Assembly (NCBI RefSeq): GCF_024029335.1
Contig: NZ_CP097116.1
Span: forward strand, 1,054,001-1,118,000
Length of the DNA: 64,000 nt
Source: Fructilactobacillus myrtifloralis
GTDB lineage: Bacteria > Bacillota > Bacilli > Lactobacillales > Lactobacillaceae
Direction: 5' to 3'
The notes under the pieces were generated by a model. The model was not told where the DNA came from. It did no database searches and saw nothing but the letters and a program-made list of their open reading frames with translations. Shown here one piece after another: positions 45,203 to 53,587 of the stretch; position 1 is the first letter of the stretch, and each line of letters starts with the position of its first letter. A program made the position numbers and the translations under genes.

Positions 45203-45240
45203 AAAAAAGCTGTCCGATGATTACTCGGACAGCTTTTTTA
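45203..45240. terminator. Bidirectional terminator
   Basis: AAAAAAGCTGTCCGA / TCGGACAGCTTTTTT perfect stem between convergent genes. Confidence 0.93.
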
Positions 45241-45242
45241 GT

Positions 45243-46481
45243 TTATGGATTTGATGATTGGAGGAGGCGCTGATAGTCACGCAGCAGGGCGGACCGTAAG
45301 GCCGGATCATGGGCGTAGAGATAGACGCCCCGAATGCCTCGTTTTAAAAGGACGTTGACGGTGTTTAGGATGATCTGCTGTTTCATGTGGTTAAAAACTG
45401 CAGGATCAGTTACATCCGCCCGCCGTTTCAGCATCTCACGGTTGGTTTGTTTACTTAAATCGACTTTTATGCGCTGGTCAGTCGGATCAAGATAAAGTAG
45501 CGGACTGAGGATTAACCCGACGTAGTTTAAATCAAAGCCCTGACAGGTGTAAATCGAACCCACTTCATTAATGGTCTCCGGGATTTCCGACCAGGGAGTT
45601 TTGGTGTAGTTGTACTGATCCCACGGCATGTGAAAGCCACCCGTTTCGTTGATATAGTGTTGCCCGCCGTCCAGCGTCGAGGGATAACCGGTAGTGGCAA
45701 CTACGCGCGAGAGCCCTACCTGACGATTCCGGGCTACGATGGCCTTCCGCAGGGATTCGGCATCCCCATAAACCCGAAAGTCATAGTCTGTGCGGGCATC
45801 CGCAGGCAGGGGGAGTAATTCTCCTTGACTAACGGCATCCATCCAGTTAATTAGGGCTGGCGTAGCGTGCATCCGAAACTGGTGGGTTAAGTGATAAGTT
45901 TCGTGGGGATAGGGAGCAACAATTTGATTTAAGCGAGCTTCGTCCCAGTAGTTCTTGGTTTGAACCACTTGATGAAAGTCAAAGACACAAATGACGACCC
46001 GACTGAGTTTCAGAATTTCTGCTAGCTGATTGGTGCCGTAAAAATTATTGTAGTGGTCCGGTTGGGAGAGCAGGAGGTGGGCTTCGTCAATAACGACCAC
46101 GTCTGCTCGGCGGTGCTGTTTGTGTAACTGGTTGATAAAAGAAGTTGGCCGGAGAAAATCCTTCTTAAGGACGTGGGGTTCAGAACCAGCCAGTTCCTGA
46201 TAAACCTTTAACACCTCTGGATGATTCACCAAAAAGTAGTTCTGGGTTCCGGCTAGGTCATTTTGTGGCTCGTGCGCCGCTTGTTGGAGGTTATAGAATA
46301 ACTGGCTGAGAATCACACTTTTCCCCGTTCCACAGTCGCCGTTAATGGTGAAAATCGCTGGTTTTTCCCCGCTTAGATGGTGCGTGGTGAAGGTGAGAAT
46401 GCGGTCCACCAAGTCCTGTTGCTCCGGGGTCAAATGGTGCTGGTTAGGAGCTAGTTTAGCCGTGGCAGTGTTGTTAGGCAT
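45243..46481 (-). CDS. DUF2075 family P-loop NTPase/helicase-like protein
   Basis: This 412-residue superfamily-1-like ATPase has Walker A NGDCGTGKSVI near residue 48, Walker B VVVIDEAHLLL near 130, VVICVFDFHQ, THQFRMHATPALINW and a late motif with GSIYTCQGFDLNYVGL. Family members occur singly or with nuclease domains; no nuclease domain is seen here. Its ATG lies inside the end of the DHA2 pump gene (8-base overlap), so translation is coupled. The cellular role is unknown. Confidence 0.85.
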   Translation of the reverse strand: MPNNTATAKLAPNQHHLTPEQQDLVDRILTFTTHHLSGEKPAIFTINGDCGTGKSVILSQLFYNLQQAAHEPQNDLAGTQNYFLVNHPEVLKVYQELAGSEPHVLKKDFLRPTSFINQLHKQHRRADVVVIDEAHLLLSQPDHYNNFYGTNQLAEILKLSRVVICVFDFHQVVQTKNYWDEARLNQIVAPYPHETYHLTHQFRMHATPALINWMDAVSQGELLPLPADARTDYDFRVYGDAESLRKAIVARNRQVGLSRVVATTGYPSTLDGGQHYINETGGFHMPWDQYNYTKTPWSEIPETINEVGSIYTCQGFDLNYVGLILSPLLYLDPTDQRIKVDLSKQTNREMLKRRADVTDPAVFNHMKQQIILNTVNVLLKRGIRGVYLYAHDPALRSALLRDYQRLLQSSNP

Positions 46482-47892
46482 GGTGAGCCGACTTTCGCTG
46501 GAGGTGCCAGTTAGTAAAGGCCAAAATGGTAATTAGAACGGCAATCACGAATAACAGCGTGTAGTCCAAATGGCCACCCTGGATGGTTGCCGTGATTTGA
46601 GCAGCAGCTCCATGAGCTTGATTCTGGTACAGCGCTAACCCAGAAGCCAAGAGACTGGTTCCCACTGACCCAGCGTACTGTTGCAGCATGTTGAACAACG
46701 AGTTAACGTCAGCTGATTGGGTCACCGGAGCCAGCGCTTGCGCGTTGGAAAGGAGGTTTGCAAACGCCATATTCATCCCGATTCGGAGCAGGGTAAAGAG
46801 GAGCATAAAGTACACGGGGGTTGCCCAGGAGCTCGAGATACTGAATAAAAAGGTTGCCGTTGTGAAGAGAATCATACCCGTGAGAATGGGTTTAAAGGCG
46901 CCGTAGCGGTCGTAAGCGAAGCCGGCCACTGGGGAAATAGCGCCTCCGATAATCGATCCGGGAAGCAAAATCAACCCAGCAACGAGTGGGGTGACGTGAA
47001 AAACGACCTCAGCGTAGATGGGAATCACAAAGGAAATCCCAATGTTGACGAACATCAACATCATGTAAACGATGGCGTTCATGGAGATGCTCGGAATTTT
47101 AAGGGGATGGAGGGAAAGTAACTGGGTGTTTCCGTGATTGTTGGTCCATACAAAGAGTGCGAGACTCACAATTCCAATCAGGCAGGGGAGCAACCATGGC
47201 AGCAATTGGCCGTGGGCACTTCCCAGTTGGTTAGTGGCCCACACAAAGGCAAAGAGGGTGATTGCTAATAACCCGAGGGCAAGAAAATCGAAGCGTTTGG
47301 TTACGCCCTGGGGCTGTAAAGTGAGGGTCCGGGTCCCGAGCAACAGGGTGAGGATGACAAACGGCAAAATGACGATAAAGATATAGCGCCAGGAAAGAAG
47401 CGAGGACAGGGCGCCTCCGTACGTTGGTCCGAGTGCTGGAGCGAGGGAAATCACCATCGAGGCAATTCCAACGTAGGTCCCGATGCGCCGTTTGGGGATC
47501 AGAGCGAAGATGACCTGATACATCATTGGCATTGCCAACCCCGTTGAACCGGCTTGAATTAAACGGCCGAGCAGTAAAATGGGAAAATCGGGGGCGAACA
47601 GTGACAACACATCACCGAGAATAAACAGGGTGCTGGCAGCGATGAAAATCCGTTTCACTGGATACCGTTTCAGTAAAAAGGCGGTGGTTGACATCGTCAT
47701 GGTAACCACGAGGAGGTACCCCGTGGTAATCCACTGGATGAGATTCAGGGAAACGTGCATTTCGCGTGCCAGTTCTGGAAACGTGACGTTCATAGAGGTT
47801 TCGATTAAAACCCCGGCAAACGAAAGAAACGCCGTCGCTAGAATGGCTAAGTTGGTCTTTAGTGAAATGGTTGAATTATTGGTATTTGACAT
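46474..47892 (-). CDS. DHA2-family MFS multidrug efflux transporter
   Basis: The 472-residue protein has 14 predicted segments and the EmrB/QacA pattern: LSFAGVLIETSMNVTFPEL, LNLIQWITTGYLLVV and GRLIQAGSTGLAMPMMYQVIFAL (motif C area, with GLAMP). It exports lipophilic drugs with proton antiport; the substrate is unknown. The ATG follows GGGAGG. It forms a unit with the DUF2075 gene; proC ends upstream at a terminator. Confidence 0.88.
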   Translation of the reverse strand: MSNTNNSTISLKTNLAILATAFLSFAGVLIETSMNVTFPELAREMHVSLNLIQWITTGYLLVVTMTMSTTAFLLKRYPVKRIFIAASTLFILGDVLSLFAPDFPILLLGRLIQAGSTGLAMPMMYQVIFALIPKRRIGTYVGIASMVISLAPALGPTYGGALSSLLSWRYIFIVILPFVILTLLLGTRTLTLQPQGVTKRFDFLALGLLAITLFAFVWATNQLGSAHGQLLPWLLPCLIGIVSLALFVWTNNHGNTQLLSLHPLKIPSISMNAIVYMMLMFVNIGISFVIPIYAEVVFHVTPLVAGLILLPGSIIGGAISPVAGFAYDRYGAFKPILTGMILFTTATFLFSISSSWATPVYFMLLFTLLRIGMNMAFANLLSNAQALAPVTQSADVNSLFNMLQQYAGSVGTSLLASGLALYQNQAHGAAAQITATIQGGHLDYTLLFVIAVLITILAFTNWHLQRKSAHHA

Positions 47893-47913
47893 GGCAAAAC
47901 CTCCCTTTCAAAG

Positions 47914-47935
47914 AAAAAAGACGCTGAGCGTCTTT
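47914..47935 (-). terminator. proC terminator
   Basis: Minus-strand AAAGACGC/GCGTCTTT stem with a short loop followed by TTT-rich sequence. It overlaps the leader of the DHA2 gene. Confidence 0.75.
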
Positions 47936-47942
47936 GGTAGTG

Positions 47943-48710
47943 TTAATTAGTTCCGTTGGCTTGATTAACGGCATAGTTGATAGCAGCCCGAAAGCCCTTT
48001 TCATCGAGGCCCACGACCCCTTTAATGGTTGAACCACCAGGGGAAGTGACCTGATCTTTCAGCGCGTCGGGAGCGGTGCCCGTTTGCAGGGCTAACTTAC
48101 CGCTTCCATAGACCATGCTAGCCGCCACTTTAGTCGCGGTCTGGCGATCAAGGCCATTTTGCACAGCCGCGTCAGCGAGAGCACTCATGAAGATGTCCAC
48201 AAACGCTGGTCCACAACCAGCAACAGTTCCAACGATGCCAACATTATCAGCCGGAACTGCTATAACCGTTCCAAGGTTCTTCAAGATTTGGTTGGCAGTT
48301 TGTTGGTCTTCTGGAGTAGCAGCACTGGCCTTTGTCATGGCAATGCAACCAGCATTAACAGCAACCGGAATATTTGGTACGATACAAACAACCGAATTTT
48401 TAGGAAATATTGTTTTAATCTGTTCAGGTGTAATCCCTTGAGCAGCAGAAATGAGCAACGTCTGTTCGTCAATTTGAGTGTCCTTTAAGCTTGTTAACGT
48501 AGCCGATGCTGGGGTGGTTACGAATAAGACGTCTAAACCACTGAAATCATTATTGGTCAGAATTTGGAACCCAAGCTCTTGCTGTAAGCTTTTTAAAGTG
48601 TCGTTGACATGGTGTCCCTTGACGAATATATCGTTGGATTGGTATCGATTGGTTAACCCACGAATGATGGCGGTTCCCATGTGACCTGCTCCTAAAATTC
48701 CAATTTTCAT
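47943..48710 (-). CDS. proC: Pyrroline-5-carboxylate reductase
   Basis: At 255 residues it makes proline from pyrroline-5-carboxylate with NAD(P)H. The cofactor site is ILGAGHMGTAIIRGL at residues 4-18, followed by VRCVPNIPV-like VCIVPNIPVAVNAG and GCGPAFVDIFMSALADAAV. The family signature sits at LKDQVTSPGGSTIKGV. AAAGGAG precedes the ATG and a TGATACAAT extended -10 is at 48750-48758 on the minus strand. No proB or proA is nearby, so it stands alone. Confidence 0.95.
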   Translation of the reverse strand: MKIGILGAGHMGTAIIRGLTNRYQSNDIFVKGHHVNDTLKSLQQELGFQILTNNDFSGLDVLFVTTPASATLTSLKDTQIDEQTLLISAAQGITPEQIKTIFPKNSVVCIVPNIPVAVNAGCIAMTKASAATPEDQQTANQILKNLGTVIAVPADNVGIVGTVAGCGPAFVDIFMSALADAAVQNGLDRQTATKVAASMVYGSGKLALQTGTAPDALKDQVTSPGGSTIKGVVGLDEKGFRAAINYAVNQANGTN

Positions 48711-48783
48711 ATTAAAGCTCCTTTGTTATTTAATTTGATAACTATCGTTATTGTATCATTGTTTTTAATAAATATAGATGATT

Positions 48784-50166
48784 CTAGTTAGTGGGGGTGG
48801 TCATGAGCGCCGTATCAACGTCGTCATTGGTGATCGTTTGTAACGTTTTTTTGGTCGGATGGGCTTGAAAGGCGACCCGGCGGGCTTGCGCTTGGAGCAT
48901 GGCCTGGTAAACATTTCGGCCCCACCGGGCGTTTCCACTCGGATGGTGTTGGTTAATAAACGCGGTGACCACCTCAGTGAAATAACTCGGGTCCTTCAGG
49001 TTTACCACTTGTTCTTGCTTAATCATGTTCAGAATGATCTGAGTTAATTCGCCCGTGGTGTAGTCTTCAAAGTGGACCCGGTTGGGAATTCGCGATCGTA
49101 GCCCAGGGTTATCATTCAAAAAGGTTTCCATTTGCTTCGTATAGCCCGCTAGAATCACGATTAAATCGGAACGATGGTTCTCCATTCCGATGATTAGTTG
49201 GTCGATCGCTTCGTGACCAAAATCAGTGGGACTGTCCGGATTGGAGAGTTGGTAAGCTTCGTCAATAAACAACACGCCTCCAAGGGCCGCTTGAATTACC
49301 TTTTTGGTTCGGTCGGCGGTGGTCCCAGTGTAATGACCAACAAGATCGGAACGATCGGTTAGGACGAGCTTATTGGCCGGGATAATGTGGTTTTGGTAGA
49401 GGATGGTAGCGAATAACTTGGCCACGGTGGTTTTTCCCGTTCCGGGATTTCCGGTGAAAATCATGTGGTTACTTAAGCCAGCGGGAACTTTTAAGCCCTG
49501 CTCCTTGCGGAGTTGATTCATCTTAGCGATGGCCACCATGTCGGTGATTTGGTGTTTAGCTTCTTCCAGACCGGTTAGGTTAGTGAGCTCGGTGAGGGCA
49601 TCCTGATCGGTATCGAGGGTTTCGACGTTTAGACTTAGGTCGTCGTTTGGACTGGTTTCTTCACTTGAATCAGAGTGCTGATCACCCTTGGATTGCTTGC
49701 TGCTTTCTTCGGCATCCAGCCTCGCCAAGTCACTGAGGTCTAAGTCCGCGTACGGATCCTGTTCAAAGAGCTGGGTAGCGTGACCATAATTAGCTTGAAA
49801 CTTGCTAATGTCAATGGTGGCAATTGAAGAGACCTCATCGGTTTCCACACTGACGACATCAACTAAGGGAAGTTGCTTTTGTAAGGCCGCCACTGTCACC
49901 GGTTTTTTGATGGCGAAGTAAATCGACATGGTTCGTTTCTTAAAGTTTAATTGGAAACTAAATTTGCTCCCGAGAAGTTGGTGCAACAGGTTATACAGCA
50001 AAATCAGATTGTCGGTCCAATCGGTGGTTCCGCCCGCGTCATTGGGTTCGCGTTGGTAGGCTTTAATGTTATTAATCTTAAACACTTTGGTTTCTAGATT
50101 GCGATCTAGTTTGTAATTTTCGCGGTAGAATAGCTGACCATATTCCTTTAACTCTTCAAAAGTCAT
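48784..50166 (-). CDS. CbxX/CfxQ (SpoVK/EccA-like) AAA+ ATPase with unique N-terminal domain
   Basis: The 460-residue protein has an unrecognised N-terminal domain (1-140, FEELKEYGQLFYRENY at the start), an acidic Ser/Asp-rich linker (140-190) and then a complete AAA+ module. The module opens LTNLTGLEEAKHQITDMVA with Walker A GNPGTGKTTVAK, then LTDRSDLVGHYTG (pore loop area), Walker B VLFIDEAYQL and GLRSRIPNRVHF (Arg finger area). The AAA+ part is that of CbxX-type remodellers such as RuBisCO activase CbbX, SpoVK and EccA of type VII secretion. None of these partner systems is nearby. It is monocistronic with its own promoter. Confidence 0.82.
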   Translation of the reverse strand: MTFEELKEYGQLFYRENYKLDRNLETKVFKINNIKAYQREPNDAGGTTDWTDNLILLYNLLHQLLGSKFSFQLNFKKRTMSIYFAIKKPVTVAALQKQLPLVDVVSVETDEVSSIATIDISKFQANYGHATQLFEQDPYADLDLSDLARLDAEESSKQSKGDQHSDSSEETSPNDDLSLNVETLDTDQDALTELTNLTGLEEAKHQITDMVAIAKMNQLRKEQGLKVPAGLSNHMIFTGNPGTGKTTVAKLFATILYQNHIIPANKLVLTDRSDLVGHYTGTTADRTKKVIQAALGGVLFIDEAYQLSNPDSPTDFGHEAIDQLIIGMENHRSDLIVILAGYTKQMETFLNDNPGLRSRIPNRVHFEDYTTGELTQIILNMIKQEQVVNLKDPSYFTEVVTAFINQHHPSGNARWGRNVYQAMLQAQARRVAFQAHPTKKTLQTITNDDVDTALMTTPTN

Positions 50167-50212
50167 GGCTACACTCCCTTTCCGTTGGCAGATTTGGTTC
50201 TAACTTGTTTAT

Positions 50213-50242
50213 TTTATAAGTAACAATAGTAATTGTAAACAA
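50213..50242 (-). promoter_or_regulatory. Promoter of the AAA+ ATPase gene
   Basis: Minus strand TTGTTT, 18 bases, TATAAA, followed about 45 bases later by the start codon. Confidence 0.6.
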
Positions 50243-50270
50243 GGAACCCCCAAAAAAACCGGATTATTTC

Positions 50271-50340
50271 GGGATTGCCAGGCGGAGAAGGTGCACGCAC
50301 CGGGGTTGTTCGGATTTGGGGTGCCCGTCCGCCACTGCAA
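50271..50340. ncRNA. GC-rich long-hairpin element, candidate structured RNA
   Basis: Nested pairings TTGC/GCAA (50275-50278 with 50337-50340), GGCGGA/TCCGCC (50281-50286 with 50328-50333) and GCACC/GGTGC (50297-50301 with 50319-50323) give one long three-part hairpin. It lies in the 228-base gap between pgcA and the AAA+ gene. It is much richer in G+C than other gaps here and has no coding potential that I can see. It does not carry the SRP RNA, RNase P or 6S RNA motifs I know. Strand and function are unknown. Confidence 0.4.
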
Positions 50341-50348
50341 GCCAAACT

Positions 50349-50386
50349 AAAAACCACCTCCCAGCGCCGGCTGGTAAGGTGGTTTT
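50349..50386 (-). terminator. pgcA terminator
   Basis: AAAACCACCT / AGGTGGTTTT arms enclosing a second CCAGC/GCTGG stem; minus-strand T-run of five. Confidence 0.8.
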
Positions 50387-50394
50387 AACGGTGG

Positions 50395-52143
50395 TTATTC
50401 TGTCGCTTCGTGGAGTAATTCTTGGTGGATCGCGGTCACATAGCTGGCTAAGCGGCTGGAAGCAGCAGCTTGGGAATCAGCTTTGACCCCGACGTAAAAC
50501 TTAATCTTTGGTTCAGTTCCGGACGGGCGAATGGCTAACCACGTGCCGTCTGCAAACCAATACTTCAAAACGTTGGATTGGGGTAGATCAATTGGCGTTT
50601 GCTTCCCATCTTTATCAGTGCGAAGGGAGGTTTGAAAGTCTTCTCTAGCCACCACGTCGATGCCGTTAAAGGTGGTCAGCGGGTGCTCTCTGAAGTCGGT
50701 CATTAAGTTTTTCATGGTTGCTTGACCATCTAAGCCGGCAAACTCCTTGGAGATGGTCTCTTCTTCAAAGTAACCGTACTCCTGATACAGGGATTGTAAC
50801 CCGTCGTACAGCGTCATTCCCTGTTGTTTGTAGAAGGCCGCTACTTCTGCCAGTAACATCGTTGATTGGATGGCATCCTTATCTCTGACAAACGGTTTAA
50901 TTAGGTAGCCAAAGCTTTCTTCGAATCCAAACAGGAAGGTGTGATCGTGGTTAGTTTCAGCGGCTTGAATCTGTTCGGCAATGAATTTAAACCCGGTCAA
51001 AACGTTTTTCATCGTAACGCCGTAGTGGTTGGCAATGTCAGTAGCCAATTCGGTGGAAACGATCGATTTAACCACCATTCCATCCGCTGGCAGGTCATGA
51101 GCTGCTTGTCGGGCTTGCAGGATGTAGTTTAAGAGGACACTGGCAATTTGATTCCCGGTCATGAGTTGGTAGGTACCGTCCGGTTGGCGCACCGCTGCTC
51201 CTAGTCGGTCGGCGTCTGGATCGGTAGCGATGAGGACGTCAGCGTTTTCCCGCTGGCCCAGTTCGATTGCTAGGTCAAACGTTTGGGAAAATTCGGGATT
51301 GGGGAACGGCGTGGTGGGAAATTCGGGATCCGCAATGGTTTGAGCGACCACCACGTCGTAATTTTGAAACCCGGCATCCGAAAGCGCGCGGCGGGCAATG
51401 ATTTTCCCGGTTCCATGGAGGGGAGTATAAACGAATTTGAGGTCTTTGCCTTCCGTTTGAATTAATTTATGGTTCACGTTGACGGTTTTGATTTGGTCTA
51501 GGTAAGCAACGTCAACGTCTTCACCCACAATGCTGAGTAAGCCTTTTTGCCGTAGTTCTGGTTCTTCGGCCACGGGAATTGTAAACAAATCGGTCACCTG
51601 GCGCACGTACGACGTCATTAAATCTGATTCGCGGGGAGGCATCTGGCCGCCGTCAGCTCCGTAAATTTTGTAACCATTGTATTGTTTAGGATTGTGGCTG
51701 GCCGTAATCATAATTCCGGCGTACGTATGTAAATGGCGAACTGCAAAGGATAATTCTGGAGTGGGCCGGATTTCGTCAAAGACAAAGGTTTTAATCCCGT
51801 GGGCCCCTAGGACGCGAGCTGCTTCGTGAGCAAATAACTGGGAGTTGTAGCGGGGATCAAAACTAATGACCACGCCGCGTTCCCGCTCGGTGGCAGGGAG
51901 GGTTTCCATTAATTTAGCTAAGCCTTCGGTGGCTTGGCGCACCGTATAGATGTTCATCCGGTTGGTTCCCGCTCCTAGGACCCCGCGCATTCCGGCCGTT
52001 CCAAACGACAAGGAGGTACCAAAGGCATCGGCAATGGCGGCTTCGTTACCAGCGAGCTGGGTTAGTTCGGTACGTAATTCAGCTGGCAGGTCACTGGCAT
52101 GCAACCACTCGGAATAACGTTGGTTAATTTCAGTTTTGTTCAT
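50395..52143 (-). CDS. pgcA: Alpha-phosphoglucomutase / phosphomannomutase family
   Basis: From ATG 52143 (AGGAG eight bases upstream) the protein has 582 residues; an upstream in-frame start at 52179 has no ribosome site. The phosphoserine loop TASHNPKQYNGYKIYG, metal site DPDADRLG, sugar loop FGFEESFGYL and phosphate site RPSGTEPKIKFY mark a full-length alpha-D-phosphohexomutase. It interconverts glucose 6- and 1-phosphate and feeds GalU. A near-consensus promoter drives it alone. Confidence 0.94.
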   Translation of the reverse strand: MNKTEINQRYSEWLHASDLPAELRTELTQLAGNEAAIADAFGTSLSFGTAGMRGVLGAGTNRMNIYTVRQATEGLAKLMETLPATERERGVVISFDPRYNSQLFAHEAARVLGAHGIKTFVFDEIRPTPELSFAVRHLHTYAGIMITASHNPKQYNGYKIYGADGGQMPPRESDLMTSYVRQVTDLFTIPVAEEPELRQKGLLSIVGEDVDVAYLDQIKTVNVNHKLIQTEGKDLKFVYTPLHGTGKIIARRALSDAGFQNYDVVVAQTIADPEFPTTPFPNPEFSQTFDLAIELGQRENADVLIATDPDADRLGAAVRQPDGTYQLMTGNQIASVLLNYILQARQAAHDLPADGMVVKSIVSTELATDIANHYGVTMKNVLTGFKFIAEQIQAAETNHDHTFLFGFEESFGYLIKPFVRDKDAIQSTMLLAEVAAFYKQQGMTLYDGLQSLYQEYGYFEEETISKEFAGLDGQATMKNLMTDFREHPLTTFNGIDVVAREDFQTSLRTDKDGKQTPIDLPQSNVLKYWFADGTWLAIRPSGTEPKIKFYVGVKADSQAAASSRLASYVTAIHQELLHEATE

Positions 52144-52192
52144 TGAGTAATCTCCTAAATAAAGCCTTTTGATGAGCATTAATTCAACCCAA

Positions 52193-52221
52193 ATTATAGT
52201 TATTCAGCCGTTAATAGTCAA
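52193..52221 (-). promoter_or_regulatory. pgcA promoter
   Basis: Minus strand TTGACT, 17 bases, TATAAT: a near-consensus housekeeping promoter. Confidence 0.8.
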
Positions 52222-52273
52222 TGAGAGCCGTCGTTTCAAGGACGGAGCGCTAGCCCGGGGACTAAACTAGATA

Positions 52274-52282
52274 TGCTATAAT
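52274..52282 (+). promoter_or_regulatory. Extended -10 for the GNAT-galE unit
   Basis: TGCTATAAT, about 30 bases before the ATG at 52313. The -35 region is poor. Confidence 0.6.
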
Positions 52283-52312
52283 ATGGTAAACGAATCGAAG
52301 GGGGAGGAAACA

Positions 52313-52585
52313 ATGCCGTTTTTATTTGAACCTGGTCGTTTCTATCAAAACGACGCGACCGGTCAGTTAGTGGCTGAGGTGACGTTCACCGTCACTGACG
52401 ATGTGTTAGCGGTTAACCATACCTTTGTCGCTCCCAGTTTGCGGGGGCAGGGGATTGCTAGTCAATTGATGGTGGCAGTGGCTGAGTACGCCCGCGAGCA
52501 CCACGATTGGATTAAACCGGTTTGTTCCTATTCACAACGGTTTTTTCAACGATCCGACCAATATCACGATTTAATAAAGGAGTAA
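52313..52585 (+). CDS. Small GNAT-type acetyltransferase (YjdJ/Acetyltransf_CG-like)
   Basis: The 90-residue protein has the minimal GNAT core LAVNHTFVAPSLRGQGIA (acetyl-CoA loop RGQGIA) and ends KPVCSYSQRFFQRSDQYHDL. This is the hallmark of the short CG-type acetyltransferases with a conserved Cys-Ser-Tyr. The ATG at 52313 follows GGGGGAGG. galE follows at six bases. The substrate is unknown. Confidence 0.88.
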   Translation: MPFLFEPGRFYQNDATGQLVAEVTFTVTDDVLAVNHTFVAPSLRGQGIASQLMVAVAEYAREHHDWIKPVCSYSQRFFQRSDQYHDLIKE

Positions 52586-52591
52586 GATACG

Positions 52592-53587
52592 ATGGCAGTT
52601 TTAGTTGCTGGAGGAGCTGGCTACATTGGCTCACACATGGTTGATCGCCTGATCAATGAGGGTTATGACGTGGTGGTCGCTGACAACTTGTCAACGGGGC
52701 ACCGGGCTGCAATTCACCCGCAAGCCCGTTTTTATGAAGGAGACACCCGAGACGCCCACTTTTTAGACAATTTATTTGCGCAAGAAGACATCGAGGCTGT
52801 GATTCACATGGATGCATTCTCGTTAGTTCCAGAATCAATGCAAAAACCGTTGAAGTATTTTGATAACAATGTAATCGGGATGATTGTGCTTTTAGAAGCC
52901 ATGCAACGCGCGGGGGTCAAGTACGTGGTCTTTTCATCGACGGCGGCAACCTACGGCAATCCCGAACGGATTCCGATTCACGAAGCTGATCGCAAGGATC
53001 CGATTAATCCATACGGAGAAAGCAAGTTAATGATGGAACACATCATGAAGTGGGTGGAACAAGCCGACGGAATTCACTCCGTAGCGCTGCGCTACTTTAA
53101 CGCCGCGGGCGCCAAGGCGGATGGTTCAATTGGAGAAGATCACCAACCAGAAACCCATTTAATTCCGATTGTTTTGAAGGTAGCTGCGGGGCAACAGGAA
53201 AAGTTGAAGATTTTTGGTGATGATTACGACACCCCGGATGGCACGAACGTCCGGGATTACATTCACATCTTAGATTTAGCGGATGCCCACATTTTAGCCA
53301 TGGAATACCTGAAACAAGGAAATCCGAGCGAGGTCTTTAACCTTGGTTCCTCGACCGGTTTTTCGAACCGCGAGATTTTAGAGGCGGCCCGGCGGGTAAC
53401 TGGCCAAACAATCCCAGCAGAAATTGCTCCCCGGCGGGGTGGTGATCCAGATACGCTCATCGCGGATAGTCACAAAGCTCGTGAGGTGCTGGGCTGGAAG
53501 CCGCAATATGATGATGTGGAAGAGATTATTAAAACCGCCTGGACGTGGAAACAAACCCATCCACACGGTTACGAAGACCGGTCCTAA
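52592..53587 (+). CDS. galE: UDP-glucose 4-epimerase
   Basis: This 331-residue extended SDR has NAD site [16 protein letters not shown] at residues 4-19, [16 protein letters not shown] (relatives have H-x-A-A), SSTAATYG and the catalytic Tyr-Lys in [11 protein letters not shown]. It also has LRYFNAAGA and PRRGGDPD. It makes UDP-galactose, the substrate of Glf. AAAGGAG precedes the ATG. The Asp in HMDAF replaces the usual Ala, a change seen in other lactobacilli as far as I recall. Confidence 0.95.
   Translation: MAVLVAGGAGYIGSHMVDRLINEGYDVVVADNLSTGHRAAIHPQARFYEGDTRDAHFLDNLFAQEDIEAVIHMDAFSLVPESMQKPLKYFDNNVIGMIVLLEAMQRAGVKYVVFSSTAATYGNPERIPIHEADRKDPINPYGESKLMMEHIMKWVEQADGIHSVALRYFNAAGAKADGSIGEDHQPETHLIPIVLKVAAGQQEKLKIFGDDYDTPDGTNVRDYIHILDLADAHILAMEYLKQGNPSEVFNLGSSTGFSNREILEAARRVTGQTIPAEIAPRRGGDPDTLIADSHKAREVLGWKPQYDDVEEIIKTAWTWKQTHPHGYEDRS

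Noticed and set aside
50271-50340. Small SRP RNA, 6S RNA or RNase P RNA
   Set aside because: The conserved SRP GGAAGnAGC loop, the RNase P core and the 6S open-bubble layout were not found on either strand.
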